Below are positions 49,219-56,864 of a DNA stretch of 64,000 nt, one piece after another. Made by a program: the position numbers and the translations under genes. Position 1 is the first letter of the stretch. Every line of letters starts with the position of its first letter. Source of the stretch: VRUE01 sp963697805 (GTDB lineage Bacteria > Actinomycetota > Thermoleophilia > Solirubrobacterales > 70-9); NCBI GenBank assembly GCA_963697805.1, contig CAVOPB010000004.1:124001-188000 (forward strand), written 5' to 3'. Under the pieces are notes generated by a model, which worked only from the letters and a program-made list of their open reading frames with translations, ran no database searches and was not told where the DNA came from.

Positions 49219-50844
49219 GTGCGCGTGAGCGAGGTAGCCGCCACCCGTGAGCAAGGGCCGGCCAACCCGCCCGCGGCGGACGCGAAGCGGAGCACGCGGG
49301 CGGAAGGTTCTGTCGAGGAGGTACTTGTCCTTGACTTCGGGGGGCAGTACTCGCAGCTGATCGCGAGGCGGATCCGCGAATGCGGGGTCTTCGCCGAGCT
49401 GCTGCCCGCGACCGCCTCGGTTGACTCGATCCGTGAGCGCCGGCCAAAGGGCCTGGTGCTCTCCGGTGGCCCCGCCTCGGTATACGAGCCGGGGGCGCCC
49501 GCCTTCCCGACCGACCTGCTCGATCTCGGGATCCCGATGCTCGGGATCTGTTACGGGATGCAGGCGATGGTCCAGACCCTCGGCGGCCGGGTCGAGGGGG
49601 CCGAGTCGGGTGAGTTCGGGCGGACCGAGCTGACCCTGCGCGATGACGGCGGCAAGCTCCTCGCCGGCCTGCCCGAGACGCAGAGCTGTTGGATGAGCCA
49701 CCGTGACGTCGTCTACGAGCCTCCGGAGGGGTTCACGGCCCTCGCCTCGACCCCGGGCTCGCCGGTGGCCGCCTGCGAGGCGCCCGACCGGGGCCTCTAC
49801 GGGATCCAGTTCCACCCCGAGGTGGTCCACACGCCCTACGGGACCGAGATCCTGACCCGTTTCCTGCGTGAGATCGCGGGTTGCGAAAAGCAGTGGTCGC
49901 CGCAGTCGGTGATCGCCGAGCAGGTCGCCAAGATCAGCGCCCAGGTCGGCGAGGGCCGGGTGATCTGCGGCCTCTCGGGCGGCGTCGATTCCTCGGTCGC
50001 GGCGCTGCTCGTCCACCAGGCGGTGGGGGAGAAGCTGACCTGCGTCTTCGTCGATCACGGCCTGATGCGGTTGAACGAGGCCGAGCAGGTCGTTGAGGCG
50101 TTCGAGCGGTTCGAGATCCCGTTGGTCCACGTCGACGCCGAGGAGCGGTTCCTGGCGCGCCTGGCCGGGGTCGAGGATCCAGAGCGGAAGCGGAAGATCA
50201 TCGGTGAGGAGTTCATCCGGGTCTTCGAGGAGGAGGCGGCGAAGCTCGAGGACGCCCGCTACCTGGTGCAGGGGACCCTCTACTCGGACGTGATCGAGTC
50301 CGGCGGCAGCGACCATGCGGCGACGATCAAGTCGCACCACAACGTCGGCGGCCTCCCGGATGACCTCGAGTTCGAGCTCGTCGAGCCGTTGCGGATGCTG
50401 TTCAAGGACGAGGTGCGGGCGGTCGGCGCCGAGCTCGGCCTGTCGGAGCGGCTCGTCTGGCGCCAACCCTTCCCGGGGCCCGGCCTTGCGATCCGGATCG
50501 TCGGCGGCGAGGTGACGAAGGAACGGCTCGACATCCTCCGCGCCGCCGACGCGGTCCTGCAGGAGGAGATCCGCGCCGCCGAGCTCTATCGCCAGCTCTG
50601 GCAATCGTTCTGCGTCCTGCCGGTCGTCCGCTCGGTTGGCGTCCAGGGCGACGGGCGCACCTACGCCTACCCGATCGTGATCCGGGCGGTGACATCCGAC
50701 GACGCGATGACCGCCGACTGGGCCAGGCTGCCCTACGACCTGCTCGAGCGCGCCTCGAACCGGATCATCAACGAGATCAGCGGTGTCAACCGAGTCGCCC
50801 TCGATATCTCCTCGAAGCCGCCCTCGACGATCGAGTGGGAGTAG
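49219..50844 (+). CDS. guaA: GMP synthase (glutamine-hydrolysing)
   Basis: 541 residues; converts XMP to GMP. Class I glutaminase domain with Cys in LGICYGMQAM and H/E in GIQFHPEVVHT; PP-loop SGGVDSSVAAL; C-terminal dimerisation domain ending NRVALDISSKPPSTIEWE. The N-terminus carries about 30 extra residues before VLVLDFGGQYSQL; part of this (PPAADAKRSTRAEG) is encoded by a 42-bp palindromic repeat also present in rpsI. GTG 49219 is used; GTG 49225 is possible. Confidence 0.95.
   Translation: MRVSEVAATREQGPANPPAADAKRSTRAEGSVEEVLVLDFGGQYSQLIARRIRECGVFAELLPATASVDSIRERRPKGLVLSGGPASVYEPGAPAFPTDLLDLGIPMLGICYGMQAMVQTLGGRVEGAESGEFGRTELTLRDDGGKLLAGLPETQSCWMSHRDVVYEPPEGFTALASTPGSPVAACEAPDRGLYGIQFHPEVVHTPYGTEILTRFLREIAGCEKQWSPQSVIAEQVAKISAQVGEGRVICGLSGGVDSSVAALLVHQAVGEKLTCVFVDHGLMRLNEAEQVVEAFERFEIPLVHVDAEERFLARLAGVEDPERKRKIIGEEFIRVFEEEAAKLEDARYLVQGTLYSDVIESGGSDHAATIKSHHNVGGLPDDLEFELVEPLRMLFKDEVRAVGAELGLSERLVWRQPFPGPGLAIRIVGGEVTKERLDILRAADAVLQEEIRAAELYRQLWQSFCVLPVVRSVGVQGDGRTYAYPIVIRAVTSDDAMTADWARLPYDLLERASNRIINEISGVNRVALDISSKPPSTIEWE
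49267..49308 (+). repeat. 42-bp palindromic repeat within guaA (copy 1)
   Basis: Identical at 41 of 42 positions to 54853-54894 in rpsI. The ends CCGCCCGCG and CGCGGGCGG are perfect inverted repeats. It is read in the same frame in both genes as PPAADA[K/E]RSTRAEG. It lies in a poorly conserved N-terminal extension, so insertion would be tolerated. Confidence 0.85.
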
Positions 50845-50853
50845 CCCTCCCCA

Positions 50854-50903
50854 GACGTGCCGGGACTTAGGGGCCACTATGGGTACCTAACCCCCGGCAC
50901 GTC
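50854..50903. repeat. REP-like hairpin after guaA
   Basis: Arms GACGTGCCGGG and CCCGGCACGTC (11 bp, perfect) plus inner TTAGG/CCTAA after a 2-nt bulge on each side; loop 14 nt. No T-run follows, so a REP-type element is more likely than an intrinsic terminator. It fills the gap between guaA and the next gene. Confidence 0.7.
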
Positions 50904-50911
50904 CCCTTGGG

Positions 50912-51691
50912 ATGCCGTCATTCCCGGTCTCGATAGCAGTTCTCAGCCTGCTGCAGGCGGCGCTGGTCGCGCTGCCGCGAGCGCTGCCGGGGGGCTGGGC
51001 GCGGTCACTGCGCAGCCCATGGTGGGCCGTGATTCCGGCCGGCTCGATCGTCGCCGTGATCGGGGTGGTCGAATTGACGCCCGACTCGGCCAAGGTTCTC
51101 TCCTACCTGGCGCTGATCGCCTGCCCGCCGCTGGCCGCGGTCGCGCTCGGCTGGCTTATCCGCGGCGCCCGACCGGCCTGGGCCCTGGCCGTGATCCCAC
51201 TCTTCGCTCTCGCCTGGTCGGCGAAGGGGGCGCTCGCCGGCGAGGCCTCGGCCACGGCGGTCTCCTCGCTGGCCTGCGTCACTCTCGGTTGGCTGCTCGC
51301 CACGGCGGTCCCCGGCCGTTGGCTGCGCTGGGGGATCTACGCGATGGCGACGATCGACGCGATCTTCGTCGCCGCGGAAATCCTCCAGGGGCCGAACGGG
51401 GTCCTGGTCGCCGCCCACCCGGGAATTCTTCCGCGCCTGCAGGTGATCCAGTTCGGCTCAGCGCAGATGGGGTTCGGCGACGTTTTCGTCGCCGCGACCA
51501 CGGGCTGCCTGCTCGCCGTGGACCGCCGGCGCCAGCTCATCGCCGCCGTCCTCACCGCCGTTCTCGGCCTCGGCTTCGACCTCCTCTTCTTCGTTTTCGA
51601 CACCCTGCCGGCGACGGTCCCGGTCGCGGTTGCGCTGGCATTGGCGCAGCGCTACGGGGGGACTCCGGTCAGACCCCGGCGAGCCGGGTGA
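50912..51691 (+). CDS. Hypothetical integral membrane protein
   Basis: 259 residues with about seven hydrophobic helices (VSIAVLSLLQAALVALP, WAVIPAGSIVAVIGVVEL, VLSYLALIACPPLAAVALGWL, ALAVIPLFALAWSA, SLACVTLGWLLATAV, WGIYAMATIDAIFVAAEIL, AAVLTAVLGLGFDLLFFVF). No recognised family motif. It overlaps the ZIP gene by 23 nt at their 3' ends. Confidence 0.7.
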   Translation: MPSFPVSIAVLSLLQAALVALPRALPGGWARSLRSPWWAVIPAGSIVAVIGVVELTPDSAKVLSYLALIACPPLAAVALGWLIRGARPAWALAVIPLFALAWSAKGALAGEASATAVSSLACVTLGWLLATAVPGRWLRWGIYAMATIDAIFVAAEILQGPNGVLVAAHPGILPRLQVIQFGSAQMGFGDVFVAATTGCLLAVDRRRQLIAAVLTAVLGLGFDLLFFVFDTLPATVPVAVALALAQRYGGTPVRPRRAG

Positions 51692-52388
51692 TCCCGAAGA
51701 TCAGCGCGAAGCCCGAGGCGGTCAGCCCGACTTTCTGCCAGGAAGCATGGGCGTGCGCCTCGGGGAGGAGGTCGGTCGCCCCCATGTAGATGAAGAAGCC
51801 GCTGTAGAGGCAGAGCATGTAGCCGAGCGTCATGTCGGAGACCGTCACCAGCGAGCCCACTATCGCCCCCAGAAGCGGCGCGATCGCGTCGATCCGCAGC
51901 CACCGCGTCGCCTGGCGGCGATCGCCGGACTGGCTGAGGATGAAGCTGACCGTGTTGAGGCCGTCCGCGAAGTCGTGGCTGATCACCGCGATGAAGACGA
52001 GGAACCCGGTTGTCTCGTCGAGCCCGAAGGCGAGGCCGATCCCGAGGCCGTCGATGAAGCTGTGGGCCGAGAGGCCGAGCGCGCCGAACACCCCGACTCG
52101 ATGGTGGGCGCGCGCCTCGTCGGGGTCGTCGCGGTGGTGGAGCACCAGGGCCCGCTCGGCGAAGAAGAAGGCGAGGAAACCGACCGCGACAAGCGCCGTC
52201 GCCCGGCTCGTGTCGCCGACGTTTTCGATCCCCTCCGGCAGGACGTCGAAGAGCGCCACCGCGACGACGATCCCCCCGGTCAGGGCGATCACCGTCGGCA
52301 GGGTGTGGGAGAGCCGCAGCGCGATCTGGCCGCCGACAAGCGTCGCGACCACGGTCAGGCCGGCGAGGGGGATGGCGAGCGCCGGCAT
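51669..52388 (-). CDS. ZIP-family metal transporter
   Basis: 239 residues, about eight helices, with the ZIP metal-site helices GLSAHSFIDGLGIGLAFG (helix 4) and FIAVISHDFADGLNTVSFIL (helix 5); a His-rich loop HHRDDPDEARAHH lies before helix 4. It probably imports zinc. It lies 9 bp downstream of a Fur-family regulator with a Zur-type box, so it is probably induced in zinc shortage. Confidence 0.88.
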   Translation of the reverse strand: MPALAIPLAGLTVVATLVGGQIALRLSHTLPTVIALTGGIVVAVALFDVLPEGIENVGDTSRATALVAVGFLAFFFAERALVLHHRDDPDEARAHHRVGVFGALGLSAHSFIDGLGIGLAFGLDETTGFLVFIAVISHDFADGLNTVSFILSQSGDRRQATRWLRIDAIAPLLGAIVGSLVTVSDMTLGYMLCLYSGFFIYMGATDLLPEAHAHASWQKVGLTASGFALIFGITRLAGV

Positions 52389-52397
52389 CGGCGACCC

Positions 52398-52823
52398 TCA
52401 GCGCTCGCCCGCGGCGCTGCAGCGCGGGCAGGTTCCGCGGAGGACGACGTCGTGGGCTGCGACGGCGAAGTCCGATCTGCGGCTGATCGCCTCGATCGCC
52501 TCCTCGAGCTCCCTGCTCGCGAACGGCGCCAGCTGCCCGCACTCCTCGCAGACGAGGTGATGGTGGTGGAGGTCGGCGTCGATCCGCTCGTAGCCTGCGG
52601 CGTCGCCGCCGATCTCGACTCGCTGGACGAGGTGGAGCTGCTCGAGCTGCTCGAGAGTGCGGTAGACGCTTGCGCGGCCGACCGACTCCAGCCGGCGGTC
52701 GATCTCTAGTGCGGTCACGGCGCAGGGTTCGCCGGCGAGCAGCTCGACCACCTGGCGGCGTGAGCCGCCGCTTCTGTAGCCCGCCTCGCCGAGGCGCCGT
52801 ATCGCCGATTCCGCCCAGGTCAC
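52398..52823 (-). CDS. zur: Fur-family regulator, probably Zur
   Basis: 141 residues: winged helix (SRRQVVELLAGEPCAVTALEIDRRLESVGRASVYRTLEQLEQLHLVQRVEI), metal-site region HHHHLVCEECGQLAPF and a C-terminal CPRC completing a structural zinc site (two CxxC). Being the first gene of an operon with a ZIP transporter suggests zinc sensing. A palindrome 21-39 bp upstream of the ATG implies autoregulation. Confidence 0.88.
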   Translation of the reverse strand: MTWAESAIRRLGEAGYRSGGSRRQVVELLAGEPCAVTALEIDRRLESVGRASVYRTLEQLEQLHLVQRVEIGGDAAGYERIDADLHHHHLVCEECGQLAPFASRELEEAIEAISRRSDFAVAAHDVVLRGTCPRCSAAGER

Positions 52824-52843
52824 GGCAGACGACGCTATCAGAG

Positions 52844-52862
52844 AATGAGAACCGTTCTCATT
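52844..52862. promoter_or_regulatory. Zur/Fur box
   Basis: Perfect 19-bp palindrome AATGAGAACCGTTCTCATT centred on C52853, in the 59-bp gap between the M23 peptidase stop and the zur start. Spacing and symmetry fit Fur-family sites. Confidence 0.8.
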
Positions 52863-52882
52863 TTGAGCCTACGGAGGAGAGC

Positions 52883-53848
52883 CTAGCTGTAGCGGTCCCA
52901 GCGTTCGAGGTAGGGGAGCGGGTCGAAAGGGCTGCCGCCCTCATACCAGCCCGGCGCTCCCCACATCTCGAAGTGAAGGTGGCAACCGACCGCGTCGCCG
53001 GTTTCGCCGACGATGCCGATCGGCTGGCCGGTGCGGACAGTCATCCCTTCCTGCAGCAGCGAGGGTTCGCTCATGTGCATGTAGGCCATGTCGTAGCTGG
53101 TCCCGCGGCCGTCGATGACGATGTAGTTGCCGGCGGCGCCCTGGTAGCCCGAGTACTGGACCCGTCCGCCGCGGGCGGCGACGATCGGCAGCCCGCACTT
53201 CGCCATGATGTCCTGGCCCTCGTGGGTGTGGCCGGAGCGGGCGGCTCCGAATCGCGCGGCGGCGTCGCCAAAATCGTGTGACCCCAGCAGCGGGAAGGCG
53301 TAGCCGTAGAGCGAGAACCCGAGGCTGATCGGCGGCGCTTCGGAGGAACGGGCGCGCCGCGGCGCCCGCAGCGGGGCCGGCGCGCCGGTCTGGGGGACGA
53401 TCCGGAACGTGTAGCGGCCATTCGGCGCGGGGCGGCCGGCCACCGTCGTGCCCGACCATCGCACCCTGTCTTCGACTCCCGGCGCGATGTCGTTGCGGTA
53501 GAAGCTGGTCATCACTTCGCCGGCGCCATCGACGACGTCGATCCGGAGGTCGTTCTGGGGCTGGTCGCTCCCGATCGAGTAGCGGAGGCTGGGGAACCGG
53601 ATTCCGTAGTAGAACGATTTGCGGGGAGTGACCTGGGCCGAGAGGAGGGTCAGGTTCCCGGCGCTCGGAGCGTCGGCGGCCGGGGTGCCGGCCGCGGTCG
53701 GCGGGGCGGGGGCCATTCCGGCGGGGGTCGGCGCGCCGCCGGTCTCGGCCGCGGCAGGGGCCGCGAGGCATGCGAAGACCGCCGCCACGACGGCGATAAA
53801 TCCAAATCCGGTCGGCCGAAACTCGGCACCCGTCCCGCTCCGCGCCAC
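52883..53848 (-). CDS. Secreted M23 (LytM/lysostaphin-type) peptidase
   Basis: 321 residues: signal peptide (FGFIAVVAAVFACLAAPAAA), Pro/Ala-rich linker, an Ig/FlgD-like middle domain (DLRIDVVDGAGEVMTSFYRNDIAPG, PNGRYTFRIVPQ) and an M23 domain with the zinc motifs HTHEGQD (H-x3-D) and HLHFE. Active members cut peptidoglycan cross-bridges; activators of amidases have lost these residues, but here they are kept. GTG 53848 follows AGAGAGGATGCA. Confidence 0.9.
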   Translation of the reverse strand: MARSGTGAEFRPTGFGFIAVVAAVFACLAAPAAAETGGAPTPAGMAPAPPTAAGTPAADAPSAGNLTLLSAQVTPRKSFYYGIRFPSLRYSIGSDQPQNDLRIDVVDGAGEVMTSFYRNDIAPGVEDRVRWSGTTVAGRPAPNGRYTFRIVPQTGAPAPLRAPRRARSSEAPPISLGFSLYGYAFPLLGSHDFGDAAARFGAARSGHTHEGQDIMAKCGLPIVAARGGRVQYSGYQGAAGNYIVIDGRGTSYDMAYMHMSEPSLLQEGMTVRTGQPIGIVGETGDAVGCHLHFEMWGAPGWYEGGSPFDPLPYLERWDRYS

Positions 53849-54050
53849 TGCATCCTCTCTTTCGATCGCCTACGGAGTTAGCTGTCGGGCTCGCGCTGAA
53901 AGAGATGCGCTACGGACCTGTTCGGCCGATTCGCCCCTGGGACCTGCAAGGGTCCCTGCGGTTCCTCCGCTCCCGTCCGGCTGGCCCGGGCGGGATTCGG
54001 CACTGCTGGCGCGGCAGTATAGAACGAGGTGCGGCTATGATGCTGCTCCG

Positions 54051-54078
54051 CCGCGCAGGGTTGCCCGCGCGGTTTTTT
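54051..54078 (+). terminator. Attenuator-like hairpin just upstream of rplM
   Basis: Stem CCGCGC...GCGCGG with inner GGG TTG CCC and one bulged A, followed by six T (54073-54078). It ends 4 nt before the rplM ATG, so there is no Shine-Dalgarno sequence in the usual place. TATAGA at about 54019 could be the -10, giving a leader near 55 nt. This suggests control of the L13-S9 operon by attenuation. Confidence 0.6.
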
Positions 54079-54082
54079 CACG

Positions 54083-54514
54083 ATGAAGACCTACGTTGCG
54101 ACACCCACCGACCGCCAGCGCGACTGGCTTGTCGTCGATGCCGAGGGCCAGACCCTGGGCCGTCTGGCGACCCGGATCGCCAATGCGCTGCGGGGCAAGC
54201 GCAAGCCCGCGTACACGCCGCACATCGACACGGGTGACTTCGTGGTGGTCATCAACGCCGAGAAGATTCACGTCACCGGCAACAAGCTGGAGCAGAAGCG
54301 CTACTGGCGCCACAGCGGCTACCCGGGCGGGATCAAGTCCCGGACTCTGGCCGAAATGCTCGACAGGCGCCCGGAGGAGGTGATCCGCAAGGCGGTGAAG
54401 GGGATGCTCCCCCGCAACCGGCTTGCCCGCCGCCAGCTGACGAAGCTCAAGGTCTACGCTGGCCCGGATCACCCGCACGCGGCGCAGAAACCGCAGCCGA
54501 TGGAGATCAAATGA
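54083..54514 (+). CDS. rplM: 50S ribosomal protein L13
   Basis: 143 residues: MKTYVATPTDRQRDWLVVDAEGQTLGRLAT, NALRGKRKPAYTPHIDTGDFVVVINAEKI, YWRHSGYPGGIKSRTLAEML and VKGMLPRNRLARRQLTKLKVYAGPDHPHAAQKP, a normal L13. It is the first gene of the L13-S9 pair; the S9 start overlaps its stop. The ATG directly follows a hairpin with T-run. Confidence 0.97.
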   Translation: MKTYVATPTDRQRDWLVVDAEGQTLGRLATRIANALRGKRKPAYTPHIDTGDFVVVINAEKIHVTGNKLEQKRYWRHSGYPGGIKSRTLAEMLDRRPEEVIRKAVKGMLPRNRLARRQLTKLKVYAGPDHPHAAQKPQPMEIK

Positions 54515-55479
54515 TGGCCGAGGACGAGAAACAGAACGAAGAGACTTCAGAGGAGCCGCAGGACGACACGTCGGCCGAGGAGACCTCCGCCGACCCCGGA
54601 CGCGAAGCGGAGGAGTCGGCGGTTGATGGCGAAGCCCAAAGCCCGAGCGAGGAGGAGTCGCAGTCTGATTCCTCTGCGACGAGCGAAGGCGACGAGTCGC
54701 CCGAGGCGTTCGAGGACGTGGCCCCTGAGGTTCTCGCTGAGGATGCGGCAACCGAGGGCGAGCAGGGTGAGGACGTAAGCGAGGCGGCGTCGCAATCTGA
54801 TTCTCCGCCGCCGAGCGATGAGGCTTCTGAGCCTGAACAAGGTGAGGCTGAGCCGCCCGCGGCGGACGCGGAGCGGAGCACGCGGGCGGAAGGTGGTGGG
54901 AAGAAGGCGGATGTCATTCCCGGCGCCGATCTCGAGCCGATCGCGGTCGAGGAGCCGGAGCGGCCGCTCAGTGCCGAGGAGCAGGCCCGGCGCGAGGCCG
55001 AGGAGGAGGAGCGGGCGCGCCGCGAGGCCGAGCTCACCGGCGAGTCCGACGAGGACCAGCTCGCGACCCCCGCTCCGGCCAAGCTCGAGGGTGACGCTCG
55101 CTACCTCGCGACCGGAAAGCGGAAGAGCGCGATAGCCCGCGTCACCCTGCTGCCCGGCAGCGGCGAGATCGTGGTCAACCGGCGCCCGCTCGAGGAGTTC
55201 TTCCCGCGTCCGCTGCACCAGACGATGGCCCGACAGCCGCTGGCGACGACCGGCTACGAGGGCAATGTCGACGTCCGGGTCAGGGTGCACGGCGGCGGGA
55301 TCAGCGGTCAGGCCGGCGCGGTCCGCCACGGGATCGCCCGGGCGCTGACCGAGGTCGACCCCGAGCTGCGTGGCGAGCTCAAGCGCCGTGGCTTCCTCAC
55401 GCGCGACGCCCGGGTCAAGGAGCGTCGCAAGGCCGGTCTCAAGAAGGCCCGTAAGCGTCCGCAGTTCTCCAAGCGCTAG
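54511..55479 (+). CDS. rpsI: 30S ribosomal protein S9 with long acidic N-terminal extension
   Basis: 322 residues, but only the last 130 or so (from YLATGKRKSAIARVTLLPGSG to the C-terminal KKARKRPQFSKR) are S9. The first 190 residues are acidic, Ser/Glu/Asp-rich and probably disordered, with internal repeats (SQSDSSATSEGDES and SQSDSPPPSDEAS) and the PPAADAERSTRAEG palindromic repeat. Actinobacterial S9 often has a short acidic extension (about 20-50 residues); this is far longer. ATG 54511 or 54514 both possible. Confidence 0.93.
   Translation: MMAEDEKQNEETSEEPQDDTSAEETSADPGREAEESAVDGEAQSPSEEESQSDSSATSEGDESPEAFEDVAPEVLAEDAATEGEQGEDVSEAASQSDSPPPSDEASEPEQGEAEPPAADAERSTRAEGGGKKADVIPGADLEPIAVEEPERPLSAEEQARREAEEEERARREAELTGESDEDQLATPAPAKLEGDARYLATGKRKSAIARVTLLPGSGEIVVNRRPLEEFFPRPLHQTMARQPLATTGYEGNVDVRVRVHGGGISGQAGAVRHGIARALTEVDPELRGELKRRGFLTRDARVKERRKAGLKKARKRPQFSKR
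54853..54894 (+). repeat. 42-bp palindromic repeat within rpsI (copy 2)
   Basis: Second copy of the repeat at 49267 with one difference (G for A at 54871, Lys to Glu in the product). Same strand and same reading frame relative to the gene: PPAADAERSTRAEG, in the acidic extension of S9. Confidence 0.85.
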
Positions 55480-55487
55480 GGGGCCAT

Positions 55488-56828
55488 TTGCCGGTGGAGC
55501 GCAAGCTCTTCGGGACCGACGGGGTCCGAGGAGAGGTCGGCGCCTTCCTCACGGCCGAGCTCGCGATGTCGCTGGGCCGGGCTGCGGTCGCCTCGCTCGA
55601 GGTCGACCGACCGCAGGTACTGATCGTGCGGGACACCCGCGAGTCGGGGCCGATGCTCGAGTCCGCCTTCGCCGCCGGTGTCGCCGCCGGCGGGGGTGAA
55701 GCGCTTCTCGCAGGGGTGCTGCCGACGCCCGCCGCGGCGATCCTCGTCCGGCGCCTCGGCCTCGACCTCGCGGTGGTGGTGTCGGCGTCCCACAACCCCT
55801 ATCGCGACAACGGGATCAAGTTCTTCTCCGCAGGCGGCACGAAGCTGAGCGACGAGGTCGAGGCCGGGATCGAGGCCCATCTCGATCCCGGCGGTCGAGG
55901 TTATGCCCGCATAGCGGACCTAACCTCGACCGCACCGGGCGCCGTCCGCGAGCTCGACGGCGCGATGGAGGACTACCTGCGGGCGCTGCAGAGCGCGTTC
56001 CCGCTTGACCTGAGCGGGCTGACCGTCGCCCTGGACTGCGCCAACGGCGCCACCCACATGGTCGCCCCGGCGATCTTCGAGCGCCTCGGAGCGACTGTTG
56101 AGGCGATCGCGGTCGAGCCCGACGGCCAGAACATCAACGACGGCTGCGGCTCGACCGCGATCGACCTCCTGCGCAGCCACATCGCCGACTCCGAGGCGAC
56201 GATCGGATTCGCCTTCGACGGCGACGGCGACCGGGTCCTGGCGGTCGATGGCACCGGCCGTTCCCACGACGGCGACGAGCTGATCGCACTCGCTGCCCGC
56301 GGCCTCGACTCGCGCGGGGAGCTGGGCGGCGGCGTTGTCGTCACCGTGATGAGCAATTACGGGTTCCACCGGGCGATGGCGGACGCCGGGATCGAGATCG
56401 CCGTGACCACCGTCGGCGACCGCTACGTTCTCGACGAGCTCCAGCGGCGTGGCTGGGCGCTCGGCGGTGAGCAGTCCGGCCACATCATCGACACCCGCTT
56501 CGTCGCCACCGGCGACGGGATCGCGGCGGCCCTGATGACGATGCGCGAGCTCGGCGGCGGCGACCTCGCCGACACGATCCCGATGGAGAAGCTGCCGCAG
56601 AGGATGGTCAACGTCGAGGTCGGCGACCGTGACGCGCTCGACGGCGCCACCGCGGTCTGGGACGCGGTCAAGGCGGAGGAGGCCCCGCTCGAGGGCAGGG
56701 GCAGGATCCTCCTGCGCCCGTCGGGCACCGAGCCGCTCATCCGGGTGATGGTCGAGGCGCCCGAGCCCGAGGAGGCTGACGCGATCTGCGAGCGGCTCGC
56801 CGCGGTCGTCAGGCGCGAGCTGGGCTAG
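55488..56828 (+). CDS. glmM: Phosphoglucosamine mutase
   Basis: 446 residues; converts glucosamine-6-P to glucosamine-1-P for UDP-GlcNAc and peptidoglycan. KLFGTDGVRG at the start, phosphoserine S101 in VVVSASHNP, metal loop FDGDGDR, sugar-specificity loop GGEQSGHI and phosphate loop RPSGTEPLIRVM. TTG 55488 is used (GTG 55494 possible), 8 bp after rpsI. glmS follows 36 bp later. Confidence 0.96.
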   Translation: MPVERKLFGTDGVRGEVGAFLTAELAMSLGRAAVASLEVDRPQVLIVRDTRESGPMLESAFAAGVAAGGGEALLAGVLPTPAAAILVRRLGLDLAVVVSASHNPYRDNGIKFFSAGGTKLSDEVEAGIEAHLDPGGRGYARIADLTSTAPGAVRELDGAMEDYLRALQSAFPLDLSGLTVALDCANGATHMVAPAIFERLGATVEAIAVEPDGQNINDGCGSTAIDLLRSHIADSEATIGFAFDGDGDRVLAVDGTGRSHDGDELIALAARGLDSRGELGGGVVVTVMSNYGFHRAMADAGIEIAVTTVGDRYVLDELQRRGWALGGEQSGHIIDTRFVATGDGIAAALMTMRELGGGDLADTIPMEKLPQRMVNVEVGDRDALDGATAVWDAVKAEEAPLEGRGRILLRPSGTEPLIRVMVEAPEPEEADAICERLAAVVRRELG

Positions 56829-56864
56829 ATACCCGCCCCGGCCGTCTACTCTTAATCGCCTCCA

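Noticed and set aside
56829..56864. glmS ribozyme upstream of glmS
   Set aside because: Only 36 bp separate glmM and glmS, too short for the ribozyme.
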